Assembly: GCA_958510875.1 (NCBI GenBank)
Contig: OY294069.1
Coordinates: 180,651,112-180,715,111, forward strand
DNA length: 64,000 nt
From: Endomychus coccineus
Taxonomy: Eukaryota; Arthropoda; Insecta; Coleoptera; Endomychidae
Direction: 5' to 3'
Part shown: positions 12,779 through 24,917 of the stretch, piece after piece
How positions within the stretch are numbered: position 1 is the first letter of the stretch
How the letters are laid out: the number at the start of each line of letters is the position of its first letter
Made by a program: the position numbers and the translations under genes
The notes under the pieces: model-generated
Seen by the model: only the letters and a program-made list of their open reading frames with translations
The model's database searches: none
What the model was told of the DNA's origin: nothing

Positions 12779-13495
12779 TTTCTTATAATATACGAACTCA
12801 TGTCAAACAAACTCTGTATACGACTGAAGCCAAAAAATATAACGCTCAAGTATCAACTTTCGAACCAGATGTTAAAGATGTATGAGGTAATAGAAAAATG
12901 TTGCTAGACCTTATTAGAAATATTGCTATTTGAGCATTTGTAGGGATCAGCTCTTACAGTCGGGCGGTCCTGGTGGAGGCATAGGAATCGAAACACACAC
13001 TTATAAAAGCTATACTTTACTTAATGAAGAGCTCGACGTCATTACGGACTTAATGTCTTGCTCTACGAAATAATAACAGTTCAAATACTAATGTACACGA
13101 TGAGTTAAATGATACAATGATTTCTGATTACAATGATCTGCTTATGCTCTACTTATGATATATATATAATAATGTAATGTGATGTTATTGTTATTAGGTC
13201 CTAGTTAATCTAGTCTTAGCATATACATCGATTCATCAATAACTACCTCGAGATACCCTGCTCTCTATGTCAAGGTTAGCTTGTGCTAAACAATATGTAA
13301 CAGTAAACATATTGTTTGTTGGTCAGTTATGAGTTATCAACATATGCTTGATAACATTACTAATAGAAATAAGGTCGCATTCAATGATTTGGGGATTTTA
13401 GGTAATCTCGTTTAGGGATGGAAGATTCCTATACACATTCTACCTAAAATATACTTTTAACATTATAAAGACGCAAGTAGGAATTTGCAAGGGTT

Positions 13496-13840
13496 TTAAT
13501 TAATTAAGTTAGTATAAATCTGATTTAATGACTGAATATCTGTTCTATGATCGACAGACTTGGAGTCACGTTTTATGTGAATCGTTTCCAGTATAGATCT
13601 TTGATAATAATTGGTTTTCTTAGTTGAAATATTAAAAGCGGTGTTTAGCAGGGGCGGTGGAATTGAAAATAAGTGCATTCTAAACAATACTTTACTGCAT
13701 TACTTAGATTCATCTAGAGGTGTGGAGTTTTTAATCTCTGCCCAAAGTTGTTTGATGCTACTCAATGCCAAAACGATATTTGTAAATAAAGAAACAACGT
13801 CCAAGGAAATTTATACATGATCTACGGGTACTTGCTGCAA
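13496..13840 (-). pseudogene. Penelope-like RT C-terminal fragment
   Basis: The minus strand encodes ALSSIKQLWAEIKNSTPL near 13760-13690, then NTAFNISTKKTNYYQRSILE and IHIKRDSKSVDHRTDI..LNQIYTNLI. The first block matches the RT fragment at 5740-5830 at base level (CTCTGCCCAA.GTTTGATGCTACTCAATGCC on the plus strand). The second resembles the region before the 3' UTR in this family. Internal sequence has been deleted. Confidence 0.6.
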
Positions 13841-14780
13841 GTCTCAAAAGGTGTGAGAACCTTTTGAGGCAAAATAAATATTTTGTAACTGATAAGGCAA
13901 CATAACCGATAATTCTAAATTAAATATTTGCGAAATAGTTCAGGTACATGAAAATAAATTCCACACTGGGTTCTACCAATCATTAGTCTTATTGATCTTC
14001 AAACCGTAACGAAAAATTGTGCAAAATATTTGTCCCGCAATAGTATTTTAATTGTAGAATTCGACAAACCCAGCTGGTGAAGTTAAAAGCGACGACCTGA
14101 GTGTCAATTGTCGGTCGGATCGCGAGATATTTTTTTTATCCAGCCTTCAAACGTTAATGTACTTCCCGTTTATCTACAAAGTATCCGCGTATGTGCAAAC
14201 ATACCGAAGGATTCCTACGAAGAACGTCATGGACATATACAAATATCATATCAATAACGTTATTTCCAGAGGTGATAGGTACATTCACGTTTATTTATAG
14301 AGCCCAGGCATGCGGATTGCGTCATCGACTTAAGCTAATAAAGCTTTATGTCTGTAAATAGACTCATCTCGACGACCGTCTCGCTCGCACCCTCTCTCTG
14401 TCTCCTTCAATCGTGGCCATTCTACAATTAATCAGACATTTATGAATGAACGAAAGCTCGGATCGGGCATGCAGGAACGTTCTAGACTTCCCAGACAAAA
14501 TAAAACAAGCGAGGAAAGTGCCAAAACCGTTCGTCTGTACGTGTTACTTTGTTGAATCGCTTTTAGATGGCTCAACAGAGACTTGCGTACCCTAACATGG
14601 ACCCACCGTAATAATTTTAAATTAGCAGGCGATTTGATTTTGATGGATTGGTAACATCGGTTTATCGGAAGTTGTGGGCAAAAATGACCATTTCAACGTG
14701 ATTCAACCTCCTGTTCCGAGATTATTGACGATTTCATAATCGGTATGAATTAGGGGCATGCATTCTCAAAGCTGTTCCGT
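13841..14780 (-). other. KAT7 intron 3; no gene seen
   Basis: There are no supported ORFs. Mixed AT-rich and moderately CpG-containing sequence occurs without recognised repeats. Confidence 0.35.
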
Positions 14781-14789
14781 TCCTTTGCG

Positions 14790-15010
14790 AATTCTTCCAA
14801 AAATCTACGGTTCACCAATATATAGGTTGAAAAAAACCAACTTCTCGAAATTTCTATCGATTTTCGTCAAGAAGAAAACAAAAAGAGGAAAACCTATAAT
14901 TTTTCGTAGAACTCTGAGCCAGCGATGGAACGTTGGGGAGGAGATAGGATTTGGAATTTTCCTTAAAAGTTTGGAGAATATAGGCATAAGAAAGACCTCA
15001 ATATGCAAAG
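14790..15010 (-). pseudogene. LINE 3'-end remnant
   Basis: The minus strand contains KLLRKIPNPISSPTFHRWLR in the same relative frame as the LINE tail at 17400-17470. The plus-strand CTGAGCCAGCGATGGAACGT corresponds to GTGAGCCAGCAGTGGAATGT there. The 151-codon plus-strand ORF over this region is antisense. Confidence 0.5.
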
Positions 15011-15599
15011 AGTTCGACAACTTCGTCGTAAGGAATAATTGGCTATTTTCGATTTTCGCAAAATTTCATACGGAAAAATCTCGATTTACGTCGACCTCAT
15101 CGACTCTCATGGAACTTTGTTTTAATACGTTTTTGATGATGATAAATTCGAATTCAGCATTAATTTTAACCTTAGATCATGATCACCAACGATACAGAGT
15201 GTCGAGACCATGAATTCTGTTCTTCCCATAGACAGTGACTCTGATAAAATCATGTTATCTAGGGATTAAACACTTATACTTTGTATCGGCCCCTTCTGGG
15301 ATGCTGCTGAACAAATTTCAGCCATTATCCCAACCTTTAAGGAATTTTTGGTAACAAATTCGAAAAAACTGTCCAAAAAACGTTTCTTTTACCTTTGAAA
15401 AATACCAAAATTCAACAAAATAAGGGAGGCGGGATTGTTCCTTGGAACACCGTGTACGTAAAGGAAACATTTTTCATTACTTTCATTATGAAGATGAAGT
15501 GTTTGTTTCGTGGTGCTGACTGGAATAAAAAAGAACAAGGGACAACACAGCACTTACATTGTACTGTGTGAATTATCAGTCAATCAATCAAAACGGTGG

Positions 15600-16140
15600 C
15601 GCGGACAAGTCCAGAGCACTTAGACCGCTTGATGGGATCCATTGGGCGCCCTTGGATACAAGACTCAGTCCAGCAGGTCTAAGACGGCATGCATGCGCTG
15701 TCAAGGGATTCTAATCTGAGGAAGTCTGTGTCTGTTTCGTTCACCTACTACAACTTGGGTCATCAAAGATGCCCATGAAATGTAGTATTTACTCAGATGA
15801 CAGTGTCGTGTGAGGAGTTCCGTCGCCAGCTTTTGCTCATAGAGAGAAGGGTTTTTGAGCGTGTGGGCATGAATTTCGCGATGTGACACTGCCCCAAATC
15901 GAGAGCTACTGTCTATCCAGTAGCTCTCTGAGAGCGTGGAGCCCGGTGATCGATGATATTCCGATCCCTGGATCGGGGTGCCTAGAGAATCTCTTTTGGT
16001 CGATACATCGGCCACTCCATTTCCTTTCACGCCAAAGTGGGCAGGCACCCATATTAGCTGAAGTTTGTTAGCTAATTCAGCCAAAGTCTCCCTGCAACTT
16101 ACAGCTCCCATCTGGGTATGCACGAGCAGATTCCGGTACC
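15600..16140 (-). pseudogene. Non-LTR element RNase H domain and 3' end
   Basis: The minus strand encodes LAELANKLQLIWVPAHFGVK followed by GNGVADVSTKRDS, which matches the RNase H motif W.PGH.G..GNE.AD carried by I/R1/LOA-type LINEs. The region ends with LLTRHCHLSKYY and NRHRLPQIRIP, resembling the post-RNase H segment, and then the 3' UTR with ..GGATCCATTGGGCGCCC. The C-terminal zinc-finger region is poorly preserved. Confidence 0.72.
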
Positions 16141-17386
16141 GCTAGATTAGCCAGTATTGGACCCACAAGAGTCCATTAACCGGAGTTCTTCTTCACCCAG
16201 TCCATGCTTTGGGTTATGAGGACGTCTGGTGTTTGGAACATGACAGCAGACGCTATCGCATCCTGCTTCAGTAGGAGGATCGGTCAGCATCCACCAACCC
16301 AATTCCAAATTTTCTCGTGAAGCTCTGGCCCAGACCAGCAAGCCGATACGCCGTGCTTGCAGCCACTGTGTGAACTAAGTTGTGACCTTGTCAAATTTAA
16401 AGATTCTTTCTGAATGTCCACATCCATTAAACAGTGTTCCCTATGGCTGTGGTCTTTCACATGGAAATCGAACAGACTTGGAGGTATTTCAACCGCTTCT
16501 CCTAACTTCACTTGAAAGTGCCAACATTCACCATTTTTGAGACAAAACGTGCCACAAATATGTAAATTATTTAATAAAATTGGCAAAAATGACAGGTCCC
16601 TAATCGTGAAACTAGTGCATGGAAAACTCTTGAAAAATAGTTCTACGGCACCTACGGAACGCGATGTGCGCCGGTTTATGTGATTTATAAATCAAATGGA
16701 TGCAATGTAACATCGGTTTCACGTATCCATGAAACCGATTGCACGACATTATGGTTTCTTCAGTGCGTTCCGCGGCTAAACTCATCACCTCCTTAGGAAC
16801 ATTATTTGTTGTTTGTCCTGAACGTGAAACAATCAATTTCGGAATGAACTGCCATCGATTTTCCGTCATCATTGTATAGTTGACGGATTAGATTAATTTT
16901 TATTTATTCTAGGAACGTTCGGAATGATTCACTTCTTCCATTTCGAAACAACGCACTGATATTACCTCTGAGTCGTCTTCTACACAGGCCCAGCGCTGCT
17001 ATAACGCAGATGGCGAAAAAAGTGGCCGAGTCATGCCATGTTTAAAGCTTGGGTTTCCTAGAAAAGTGACGGTGACGTCACAAGAAACGTTGCCTATACT
17101 TTACAAATAGATGTGGTTTCCTCGAGAGCGATTGGCAACGCTGTCACGTAAAAAAGCGACAACGTCTGATTTTCTACGGCTGCCAAAACGGCAGTTCACG
17201 CAACGTTTTTGAAGAATACGGCGGGAAATTTTAATTAATTTCGAGAAAAATCATGAACTTCTATATGATGTAAAATGCGAAGACTGAAACAGAATTGTTG
17301 GCAAGAAATTGCTGAATTTCTTATTTCTATTAAAAGGTTTTGAAATAATATCTTTTTTGTATACTTTGACTACACGAGAGCAAAAC
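16141..17386 (-). other. KAT7 intron 3; no gene recognised
   Basis: Two minus-strand ORFs (16586-16284, 100 codons; 16872-16612, 86 codons) show no motif I recognise and may be chance frames or unrecognised TE sequence. CpG content is higher than the surroundings near 17000-17220. Confidence 0.3.
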
Positions 17387-17870
17387 CTATAATGTAAGAA
17401 CATGGTGTGAGCCAGCAGTGGAATGTTGAGAGATTACATAGGCATTCGAATTTTTCTTGAAGGTTTGGAGGTTATAGGCATAGTGAAGACCTGACTCAGC
17501 AATGAGTCGCACAACGTCGCCGATTGATAGAAAAATGAAGTCTGGTAGTAGAAGTTCGGCCGGTCCCGAGCTTGAGAATGAAGGGATGACCAGCTGATGA
17601 ACCCAGGCCCTTGAAAATGAGAGATCGCCAACCATTTTGTGATATTTTAGAGGTCAGTGACATCATCAATCAGACGAATATCTCTCTTCTGAATGGAATT
17701 GAACAGCTTCAGTGTATGTTTGGAATTGGTGCCAAGACAGATCCCTGCGTTATACCAACGTTGATAGCCATTGTATCGGAGGATACCCCGTCAATAGATT
17801 TCTGCCATACATGTGTTACGTAAGCGAGCAGGTCTCCTGCTGACGAAAGTCATATTGCCGGTCATTCACG
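17387..17870 (-). pseudogene. LINE RT and C-terminal remnant
   Basis: The minus strand around 17800-17735 reads IDGVSSDTMAINVGITQGSV LAPI, the RT box preceding the palm (QGS), in the same family as 49360-49440. A deletion then joins it to the extreme C-terminus (about 17635-17387), which resembles the LINE tail ending NLQTFK. The YADD palm is missing. Confidence 0.65.
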
Positions 17871-18540
17871 ATTTTGGAGGTCTCTAGGAATGAGCTCAAT
17901 GATGATTGCTTTCTCCATCACTTTATAAATCATAGATAATATTGCAATGGGCTTATAATTATTAATAAGGGTCTCTAGTTTTCTAACAGCTTCTTTTATA
18001 TAAATTAATATATAACGAAAATATATCCAAAATTTAATGGCGTTCGTATGAAAATGACGACGTATTAAAATTTCAATTTTTCTATCTCTGAAACCTTTAC
18101 AGAGGTTATTTTGTTGCTAAGGCGTCTCGCTTTATTGTGTACAGTGGATACGTTGATTTAGATATTTAAAATATGTTCTATGAACAGTCTCCATACCATG
18201 TGAATTGATTAGGGGTAAGTCACTTTTTCTCCCTTACTACATTGGACATATTGAGCATCGTTACAGCTTGGGTTCCCAGGACTACATGATATCAGGTACA
18301 ACTATTCCTATGGAATTCAGTTCAGTGTTATTGGAATATGTAAGAACCGGGATAGGTACTGTCAGAGTAATTGCCAACCATAGTAATACTCATACCTACA
18401 CTCCCCAATATTAAACGATTGAACTTAAGATGAATGTACGTAAATAGTTGATCTATGGCGGTGCATCAACTCGCATTGTGTTCATCAATGGTCTACTATC
18501 CTTTCAGAAATTTATATTTACAGAAATATAACACTTTGAC

Positions 18541-18617
18541 GGGACCAAACTGGTGCAATTGGTTAGCATGCTGGACTAGACATCCAGGAAAGTGGGTTCC
18601 AATCTCACCTATGGTTC
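18541..18617 (+). ncRNA. tRNA-like sequence (SINE head or tRNA pseudogene)
   Basis: The 77 bases can fold as a cloverleaf. The acceptor GGGACCA pairs with TGGTTCA (one mismatch, one wobble), the D arm is GTGC..GCAT, and the anticodon arm is CTGGA-CTAGACA-TCCAG. The T arm is GTGGG-TTCCAAT-CTCAC. The pol III A box (TGGTGCAATTGG) and B box (GGTTCCAATCT) are both present. It is followed without a gap by a LINE tail, so a tRNA-derived SINE head is more likely than a functional tRNA gene. Confidence 0.6.
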
Positions 18618-18840
18618 AATGTTCAATGCGAAGTTGTGGAACTCTTTGCCTACTGAAACCTTTCATTATGCCTGTAACCTTCAAACATTCAAGAAAAATT
18701 ACAATAGGAAATATAATAGAGTTGATACACTGTGAATACACTATTATAACTTTATAAATAAAAAATAAAGTGTAAAAATGCCTCTCCCAATATTCCACCG
18801 CTGGCTTGCACGATGTTTCTCGAACATTTCTAAAATAGTT
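18618..18840 (+). pseudogene. LINE-derived tail joined to the tRNA-like head
   Basis: The plus strand encodes FNAKLWNSLPTETFHYACNL then QTFKKNYNRKYN, the typical end of the CR1/jockey-like ORF2 (LWNSLP...F....NLQTFK..). Further bases (CCACTGGCTTGCACGATGTTTCTCGAAC-like) match the tails at 41285-41345 and 49775-49830. Confidence 0.6.
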
Positions 18841-19361
18841 TGTCTCAAGAAGTTCTTTCCAATAATTGTTTATATTATACTCAATTTTTAACGAGATAGA
18901 AGAACGATATGAAAAGAGCATCCATTAATTTTCTTTGTCGTATCACGTCCGGTATTTCGAATTCTGCTAGCGAGTATTATGTCAATGAAATAAATCACTC
19001 ATTTTAATTGGTACACGTACATACTTGGTCACAATTGCTTTGTCGTTCTCAGAATCGCTTTTGTTGGGCGGAAACAAATTAGCAGATCTCAAAACTTTCT
19101 TCACATCAGAGATTTCAAGTATTTCCGTTTACAACGTATATGTGGATGCGCTTTTCACGAGATAGAAGGATGTAATAGCTTCATATGAACAGTATTTATT
19201 CTACAGTATTCACTTAATCAAGTGAATATCTCACTAGTTTCGCTCAATGCTGACTAGGCTTTGTCTATTGTCTATGGTGTAGAAGCATTTCTAATGTCGT
19301 TTGTAAGGGATGGGAAGATATTTGCTATGATTGATTTAGACTGCTCTTTTTTTTGTTGAGA
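18841..19361 (-). other. KAT7 intron 3; no gene seen
   Basis: This is AT-rich intronic sequence without supported features. Confidence 0.35.
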
Positions 19362-19435
19362 AGTAAAATAAGTTTTAGCCAAATAAATCTTTTCTTGTTA
19401 CATTTTTCAGGGATTTTCGACCTTGCCCTCGTACA
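19362..19435 (+). mobile_element. mariner 3'-end remnant
   Basis: AAATAAGTTTTAGCCAAATAAATC and TTTCAGGGATTTTCGACCTTG match the 3' UTR and inverted repeat that end the mariner fragment at 9035-9105. No transposase is left. Confidence 0.65.
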
Positions 19436-20379
19436 ATATAGTAAAGTGACATTTCTATGTGGTAAAGTGTCACGTTAAAAAAGATTTTGAATTTAGTAAA
19501 ATAGCACATTAAGTCTCTTGAATAAATTTTCACTGTAACATGGAAACGTCTTTGATAACCGGGTTCTAAATCATTTCCAATGTATTTTCCGTTTCTGCAC
19601 GTATTTGAACCGCAGAAAGCCACAAAACAAAGATTTAACAACACTGAAGAGAAGAAAGAAGGAGACGTGTTGTCCGTTCGAAATCGTGAACACGGGGGAA
19701 TCTGATGTTTCGATTTTCAGCCAGCTTATTGCCAAAATATTCTCAAACTGAGAGTGCTGGTAATTTAAGCGTTATACGGTCCTGAATATCCAATAAATTG
19801 TTACTTCATTCTCACACGATCAAATCATTGGTGGTATCAATTAAGCATAACGAAATTGTTTGATCGCGTTGTCTAGCTACGTAGGCTAGAATTTCGACCA
19901 ACACCTGCTCGCAATATCCATGACCCATGAGACGAGCGGTCACCAATCGATAGGTACACGTATTGCCCAAGTTGAACCGTATTGCGGGGGCAGCGAGAGG
20001 CCCCAATCTAGTCGTGTCTCGCATATACAAACACATATAGAGAGAACGTCGGTTCGGTTCAAGGAATTCCAATGATGAAAATGACGCAATTCCTCGTCAT
20101 ATCCCGCCAGTGAGTCATCAACTATGCATATCGTCTATCCATATGCACCCGATCGTATGTGTGCCTATAATATGAATCATGTACCTGCAATAGAATTGTT
20201 TTACTAACAAGAATTTGAATTTCTAAGAGAAACAACTAATTGGCAATGTACCTTTCTCGTTCAATCTTCACGTTTGCTTGACAGTTTATAAGTCACCAAT
20301 AACAGCTTTCCTCCAAACTTTCAGCCTTACTGTTTATTCCAGTAAGTTCCAATGTGAAAAAACGTGGAAAACCATTCTA
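19436..20379 (-). other. KAT7 intron 3; no gene recognised
   Basis: A minus-strand ORF of 86 codons (20072-19812) is CpG-richer than its surroundings but shows no motif I know. Other sequence is AT-rich. Confidence 0.3.
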
Positions 20380-20880
20380 ATGATGGAGAAATGATCAAAG
20401 AATGCATAACTATAGTAGTTGAAGAAATGGTCCCCGAAAAGGTAAATTATTTAAAACTGTCAGTTTGTCAGAACCGTGACTCAGAGGGTAGAAGACATCG
20501 CAGAATATACATCATCTCAACTGTCTGACAAAAATGGACATTTTGAGTGGTTTTCTCTGGCCTTGGATGAGTCAACGGATGTGTCAGATACTCTTCAGGT
20601 GTTGATTTTTATTCGAGGAGTAGGTAAAAGGTATGAAGTGTATGAAGAGCTTCTTGATATTGATAGTATTCACGGCACGACTACGAGGGAGGATATTTTT
20701 GAGGGAGTTAAAAATGTCATTAATAAAAAGAACCTTCTATGGGAAAACTTGAAATCTATTACTACTGATGGAGGCAAAAACATGCGTGGAAAAAATATAG
20801 GAGTGTTTGCTCTTGTGTCAGAGGCTGTAGAAAATGATGGTTCAAAACCATTAGTCTTACATTGTATCGTTCATCAACAG

Positions 20881-22533
20881 CAGTGGCGGCTCGTGAACTT
20901 TTTAAGAGAGGAGGCTGGACATAAAACGTTCTTGTAAAAATATACTCTATTCAGCCAATAAATTTAACCTTTGCACAGCGACCGTACCAGCTACTTCAGT
21001 GACAAAATTATTGTTGCCAAGCAAGAACAAACGTGGAGGTGTAGAGTTTCTCTTGGCAAAAAATTTTGTTGTTTGTTTTTTTTTTCTTTGGATTTTGGTA
21101 TTTTTTTTTTTTGAAATTTTTCATATTTTGTTTTTTTTAATTATTTTTATTAACTCTTTTTATATATTAACGGAATTCTACGGTCTTTAGTTTGCGAAAA
21201 ATGATCAATAATATTATCATAAAATGTATCATTTTGTTTTAAGTGTTTTACTAAATCTTTTTCAATAGATATCAAACTAACATTGTATAAACGATTTTGG
21301 CCCATTGTATTTCGCATGTAAGTTTTAATTCGTTTGAGAGTAGAAAATGATCTCTCCACCGATGCCGACGTGACAGGAATGGTGACTGTCAAACAAAGTA
21401 GTTTATAAAACTGAGGTAAAACTTGTTGCAAATCATTGTCTATCATATATTTTATCATATCGGCGTGAATGTCGTACTGGTCTAAAATATCTTTATCCGG
21501 GTAGGTATATAACCCATAATTCATTGTGCAGTGCTATTTTATCAAAAAATTTACATTTTAGAACTAAGTTATCTAAAAGTGTATTGGGAAACTCTTTTGA
21601 AAAAGATTCGAAAAATCCTCTATTCGTCAAGTCGAAAAACTTCAATTCATGTAAATCGGAAAATCGAATCTCAATTTGACCTTTAATAGTATCTAAAATT
21701 TCATAAAAAAGTTGTTTATAATGTAGTTTCTTGTCTACCAAATTATATGTTTTCCTCCTTTAACAATATTCTGTTTACCGGTTAATTTAAACTTAATACT
21801 CGATGTAATATGTTCCTGCGATTTTTCATGTCTGTCTATACCACGAGCTAAATTTTTCAAATCATCATAACCCGAGTGCCCCCAACATGAAGTTATGTCA
21901 GATGTAAATAGCAAGCAATATAATTTATTGTGTATTTCGATTTTCAAACATACCTGTCATCGTCACCACTAATCCTTTCAAATCCGGTAAAGGCCGTTTA
22001 TTTTTAACAAAACACTTTTCTATCATATGTTAATCCACTAAATGGATTTTCTAAGAACCCAGCAACTAAGTCACTCATCATTTCAACGTTCACCGATTAG
22101 ATAAATTATAACTTAACTACTTAACCTTACTTCGCCTCGCGGTACAAAAACAAGAACTAACGGAACACGACACGTGTCGCATTCTTCTAGCGGAAGGGCG
22201 GTAGCAAGTAATCGTATTTCATTCGACCGACGATTCCGTACGAGAAGCTAGCCTACATAGGGTGTTGCCGTATTCGCTCTTTTACCCTATCTGGCAATTG
22301 GACTGCTTGGAAAACGGCAACTGTGTTGACCACACGTATTTAGCGTTTGAGATATATAGAGAATCTAGCCTCTGGCCATTGTTGCCAGATTAAAAATAAC
22401 TACTGAGAACGGGGAATTAATTGTAAACTTTAAAGAATTATCAGAGAAACAGGAAATAAAATGGAGAATGATCATTAAGATAAATTGGTGAGGAGGCTGA
22501 GCCTCCTTAGCTTCCTTCGAGGAGCCGCCACTG
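20881..22533 (-). mobile_element. Nested hAT transposon, copy 1, internally deleted
   Basis: The ends are CAGTGGCGGCTCGTGAACTT at the left and, read inward on the minus strand, CAGTGGCGGCTCCTCGAAGG at the right. The exact 8-bp target duplication ATCAACAG flanks it at 20873-20880 and 22534-22541. The minus strand carries parts of a transposase: KNLARGIDRHEKSQEH at about 21880-21830 (TTF-type zinc-finger region), LHELKFFDL near 21655, and a good dimerisation domain (hATC) at 21524-21150 with SASVERSFSTLKRIKTYM and MGQNRLYNVSLI. At 1.65 kb it lacks most of the catalytic core, so it is non-autonomous. Confidence 0.92.
21150..21947 (-). pseudogene. hAT transposase fragments of copy 1 (zinc finger and hATC domain)
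   Basis: Three overlapping frames (21947-21735, 21741-21493, 21524-21150) belong to one transposase. The N-terminal TTF-type zinc-finger part includes LYCLLFTSDITSCWGHSGY. The centre is deleted. The C-terminal 124 codons carry the hAT dimerisation domain with the conserved SxxxERxFSxLxxIKxxxR pattern. Frameshifts and the missing DDE core make it inactive. It is about 80-90% similar by eye to the plus-strand copy at 40144-41147. Confidence 0.82.
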
Positions 22534-22689
22534 ATCAACAGTCCTTGTGCGGGGAATGTTTGGATATGTCAGAAGTTCTAAAACCATTTCAGTTGTTAAT
22601 TTCATCAGATTCACTGGGCTGAATCACCAACAATTCCGCGAGTTTAGTGAAGAGATATAGTATAGGCGTATAGGTTAAGGGGTTTAGGC

Positions 22690-23720
22690 CATTGGACTGA
22701 AACGCACTACTCTCGTGGACACTCATTGATCTGAAGTGAGGCCACCCCAAGTGCCCCATACGAGAAATGAGCTATCTGTCTTACTCCTTGCAAAATCTTC
22801 ATCCCGGGTAGGGGAAATTCAAGCAATGAAACTCTCGCCGGTTGCCACCAGACGGGTCCAAGATACGGCCCGCTTCGGGAGCAGGAGTGTACCCTAAGAA
22901 GGCCAAGGATCACTGTATCAGTGGCCCTAGGAGTATACTGTACGGATTTCAAGCGGATGTCTATCTTGATACGCGTTTTGGAAAACCTGAGAAGAAAATA
23001 TATAACTAGGCGTATATGTAGGTATTTGCACAGGCAGACGGTCGGCTCTGGAAGCTCTCAAGTCAGCTGGGGTCGCATCAAGGTCAGTCAAAGAATGTAG
23101 CGATGCACTGGCAGAACTAGCCAGAACAAACAAAGTCCAACTCATCATCTGGGTCTAAGGACATATTGGTATTGGAGAAAATGAGATGACCCATGGACTG
23201 GTCAGGAGGGTTCGGAGCCAATGGTCGCTGCATCAAACTGCGTGGGGGGTCTTGCACAAACAGTGGTGTGACTTGTGGCGGGAATCACAAGGCATGAGGC
23301 TGGCCAAGATTTTTATCATAGAACTCAAGCTCTCAAAGAAACTCCTCTCTCTTTCTCTCTCTAAACAGAAGGGACACTACAGAGATGACTGACATACTTT
23401 CGTATCTCTATCGTCTTCGTGTCCTGGGCATCGCAGATGACCTTATATGTCGACAGGCGGAAGAAACTGCCTCACACGTCCCGTTGGAATGCCCAGCTTT
23501 GACAATGTTCAGGCACCGGTATTTCGGCAAAGTAAAATTGCTTCTAGAAGGGCTTATAGAAGGCAAGCAACATTATTCTGGGTTTTTCTGGCGGGCCACA
23601 AACCAGCTGGAATATAATTTTGGAATAGGCTTCTGATCATGAGGCGCCCAATGGGCTCACAAGTCCATCCAGGAATTAAACCCCAGCTCTTTATTGATGA
23701 TGATATAGTACTATTAGTTT
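22690..23720 (+). pseudogene. Non-LTR element RNase H and 3' end, plus strand
   Basis: Around 23046-23190 the plus strand reads LEALKSAGVASRSVKECSDA, LAELARTNKVQLIIWV, a stop, then GHIGIGENEMT, a decayed RNase H domain (W.PGH.GI.GNE.AD). At 23385-23550 LSYLYRLRVLGIADDLICRQ and EETASHVPLECPALTMFRH match the post-RNase H zinc-binding region (C..C...ET..H.L..CP). It ends near 23700 with ..CGCCCAATGGGCTCAC. It is the same type of LINE as at 15600-16140, in the opposite orientation. Confidence 0.72.
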
Positions 23721-24917
23721 GATTTTGGATTGTAACCAATTGTACCACTGTTCAGGGTTAAGGAAATTGCAATCTTAGCATATGGAATTTTGTAGCTGTG
23801 GCATCCGAAAAACGATCTAGGTTATCGATTTTCACGCAATTGATGTGTCCATACATCAAATTTTTTTTGACTAAGATGATATTGTGATATTTTAGTCCGT
23901 GATGAGCTGTCCTATCAGCTCTCCACGGGATGAAGTCGACTATTGGGATATACTGCATATTGTTTAACATGCAGTGTATCATTCGCTTGAAACTATTCGA
24001 TCAGAGGAAATCCCGGGCATGTACTCGTATACGTTGTCGAAATGAAGCGCTAAATGAATTAGTGAATCCGTGTGGCGGCGATAATTTCCTAGTAGGTTTC
24101 GGACGATGATATCACACACACACACACGAGACGATTCAACAATACCAAATTATCAGCGTACATTGTACTAAAAACAAATTAAAATTCCAGACAGACCTTT
24201 TCCACTCGATTAAAACAAGTTCAACAGTTTTACGGTCTACTACACGGTACATTTTAATTCAATAAAATTGAGTCATTGTTTTCTTGGCGATGCGTATGCG
24301 AACTTCCGCGAACTCAACAATCATCCGCCGGCGTTGACATATTTCGAGGGCATTTTTATTGCCAGTTAGGACCGATTCGATGCGGTTTCGCAGATAATTT
24401 GGCAGTAAAACGGGAAATATGTAACATGCCGACAACAGGATGGTTCGGGTGGAGCTTTTGCTTTTTATCGAGTTACTAGTATACTAGTATAGGTGATGGA
24501 CGATTGTATTTGTATTTTTGAACCATTTGGGGAAGTATGTTACGTTTTATTGGTATTCTGGTTCTTTAATATGACTGATAATAAAATAAAAATTCTCTTT
24601 TTTGTCTGTAGCCGACTTGTGTTAAAATCCAATTAAAAATGCAGAAAACATTGAATCGGTTGTGTATGAAAGAGTAATGTATGGCTAATTATCAATTTGA
24701 AATGGATTGAATATAGTTAATTAAATACGTAAGAAAATATTTTAAGATTATACAATTCTAAATATCTATGATTATTTTATGAATTAGCTATTCTATGATT
24801 CACATTTCATTTCTGTTACTAACAACTAATCAAATTCAAGATAATTCTATGGAATCTAGCTTTAAAACTGTCACTCATAAGTATCAGATAATACGTTAAT
24901 CGTTTTTTAGGTTAACC
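23721..24917 (-). other. KAT7 intron 3; no gene seen; short CA microsatellite
   Basis: A (CA)n tract is at 24113-24127. No supported ORF or partner repeat was found. Confidence 0.35.

Larger units (their letters stand above)
20380..22661 (+). pseudogene. GTF2IRD2/ZBED-like hAT transposase relic, split by a nested hAT
   Basis: The plus strand from about 20380 reads NGEMIKECITIVVEEMVPEK, then after a frameshift LSARTVTQRVEDIAEYTSSQ, and FEWFSLALDESTDVSDTLQV, ITTDGGKNMRGK and LHCIVHQQ. After the insertion the same frame continues as SLCGECLDMSEVL, then frameshifts into VVNFIRFTGLNHQQFREFSE. These are successive blocks of the hAT catalytic core (DESTD with the first acidic residue; TDG..M) in GTF2IRD2/ZBED-type transposases. 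The interruption falls exactly inside the HQQ codons. It is a decayed fragment without termini recognised. Confidence 0.85.

Noticed and set aside
14758..15213. 151-codon plus-strand ORF
   Set aside because: It has no recognisable motif and overlaps an antisense LINE 3' remnant. It is best explained as a chance frame.
18541..18617. Functional tRNA gene
   Set aside because: There are mismatches in the acceptor and T stems, no pol III T-tract directly after it, and an immediate LINE tail. A SINE head or pseudogene is more likely.
24113..24127. CA tract as a regulatory element
   Set aside because: It is a short simple microsatellite with no further support.
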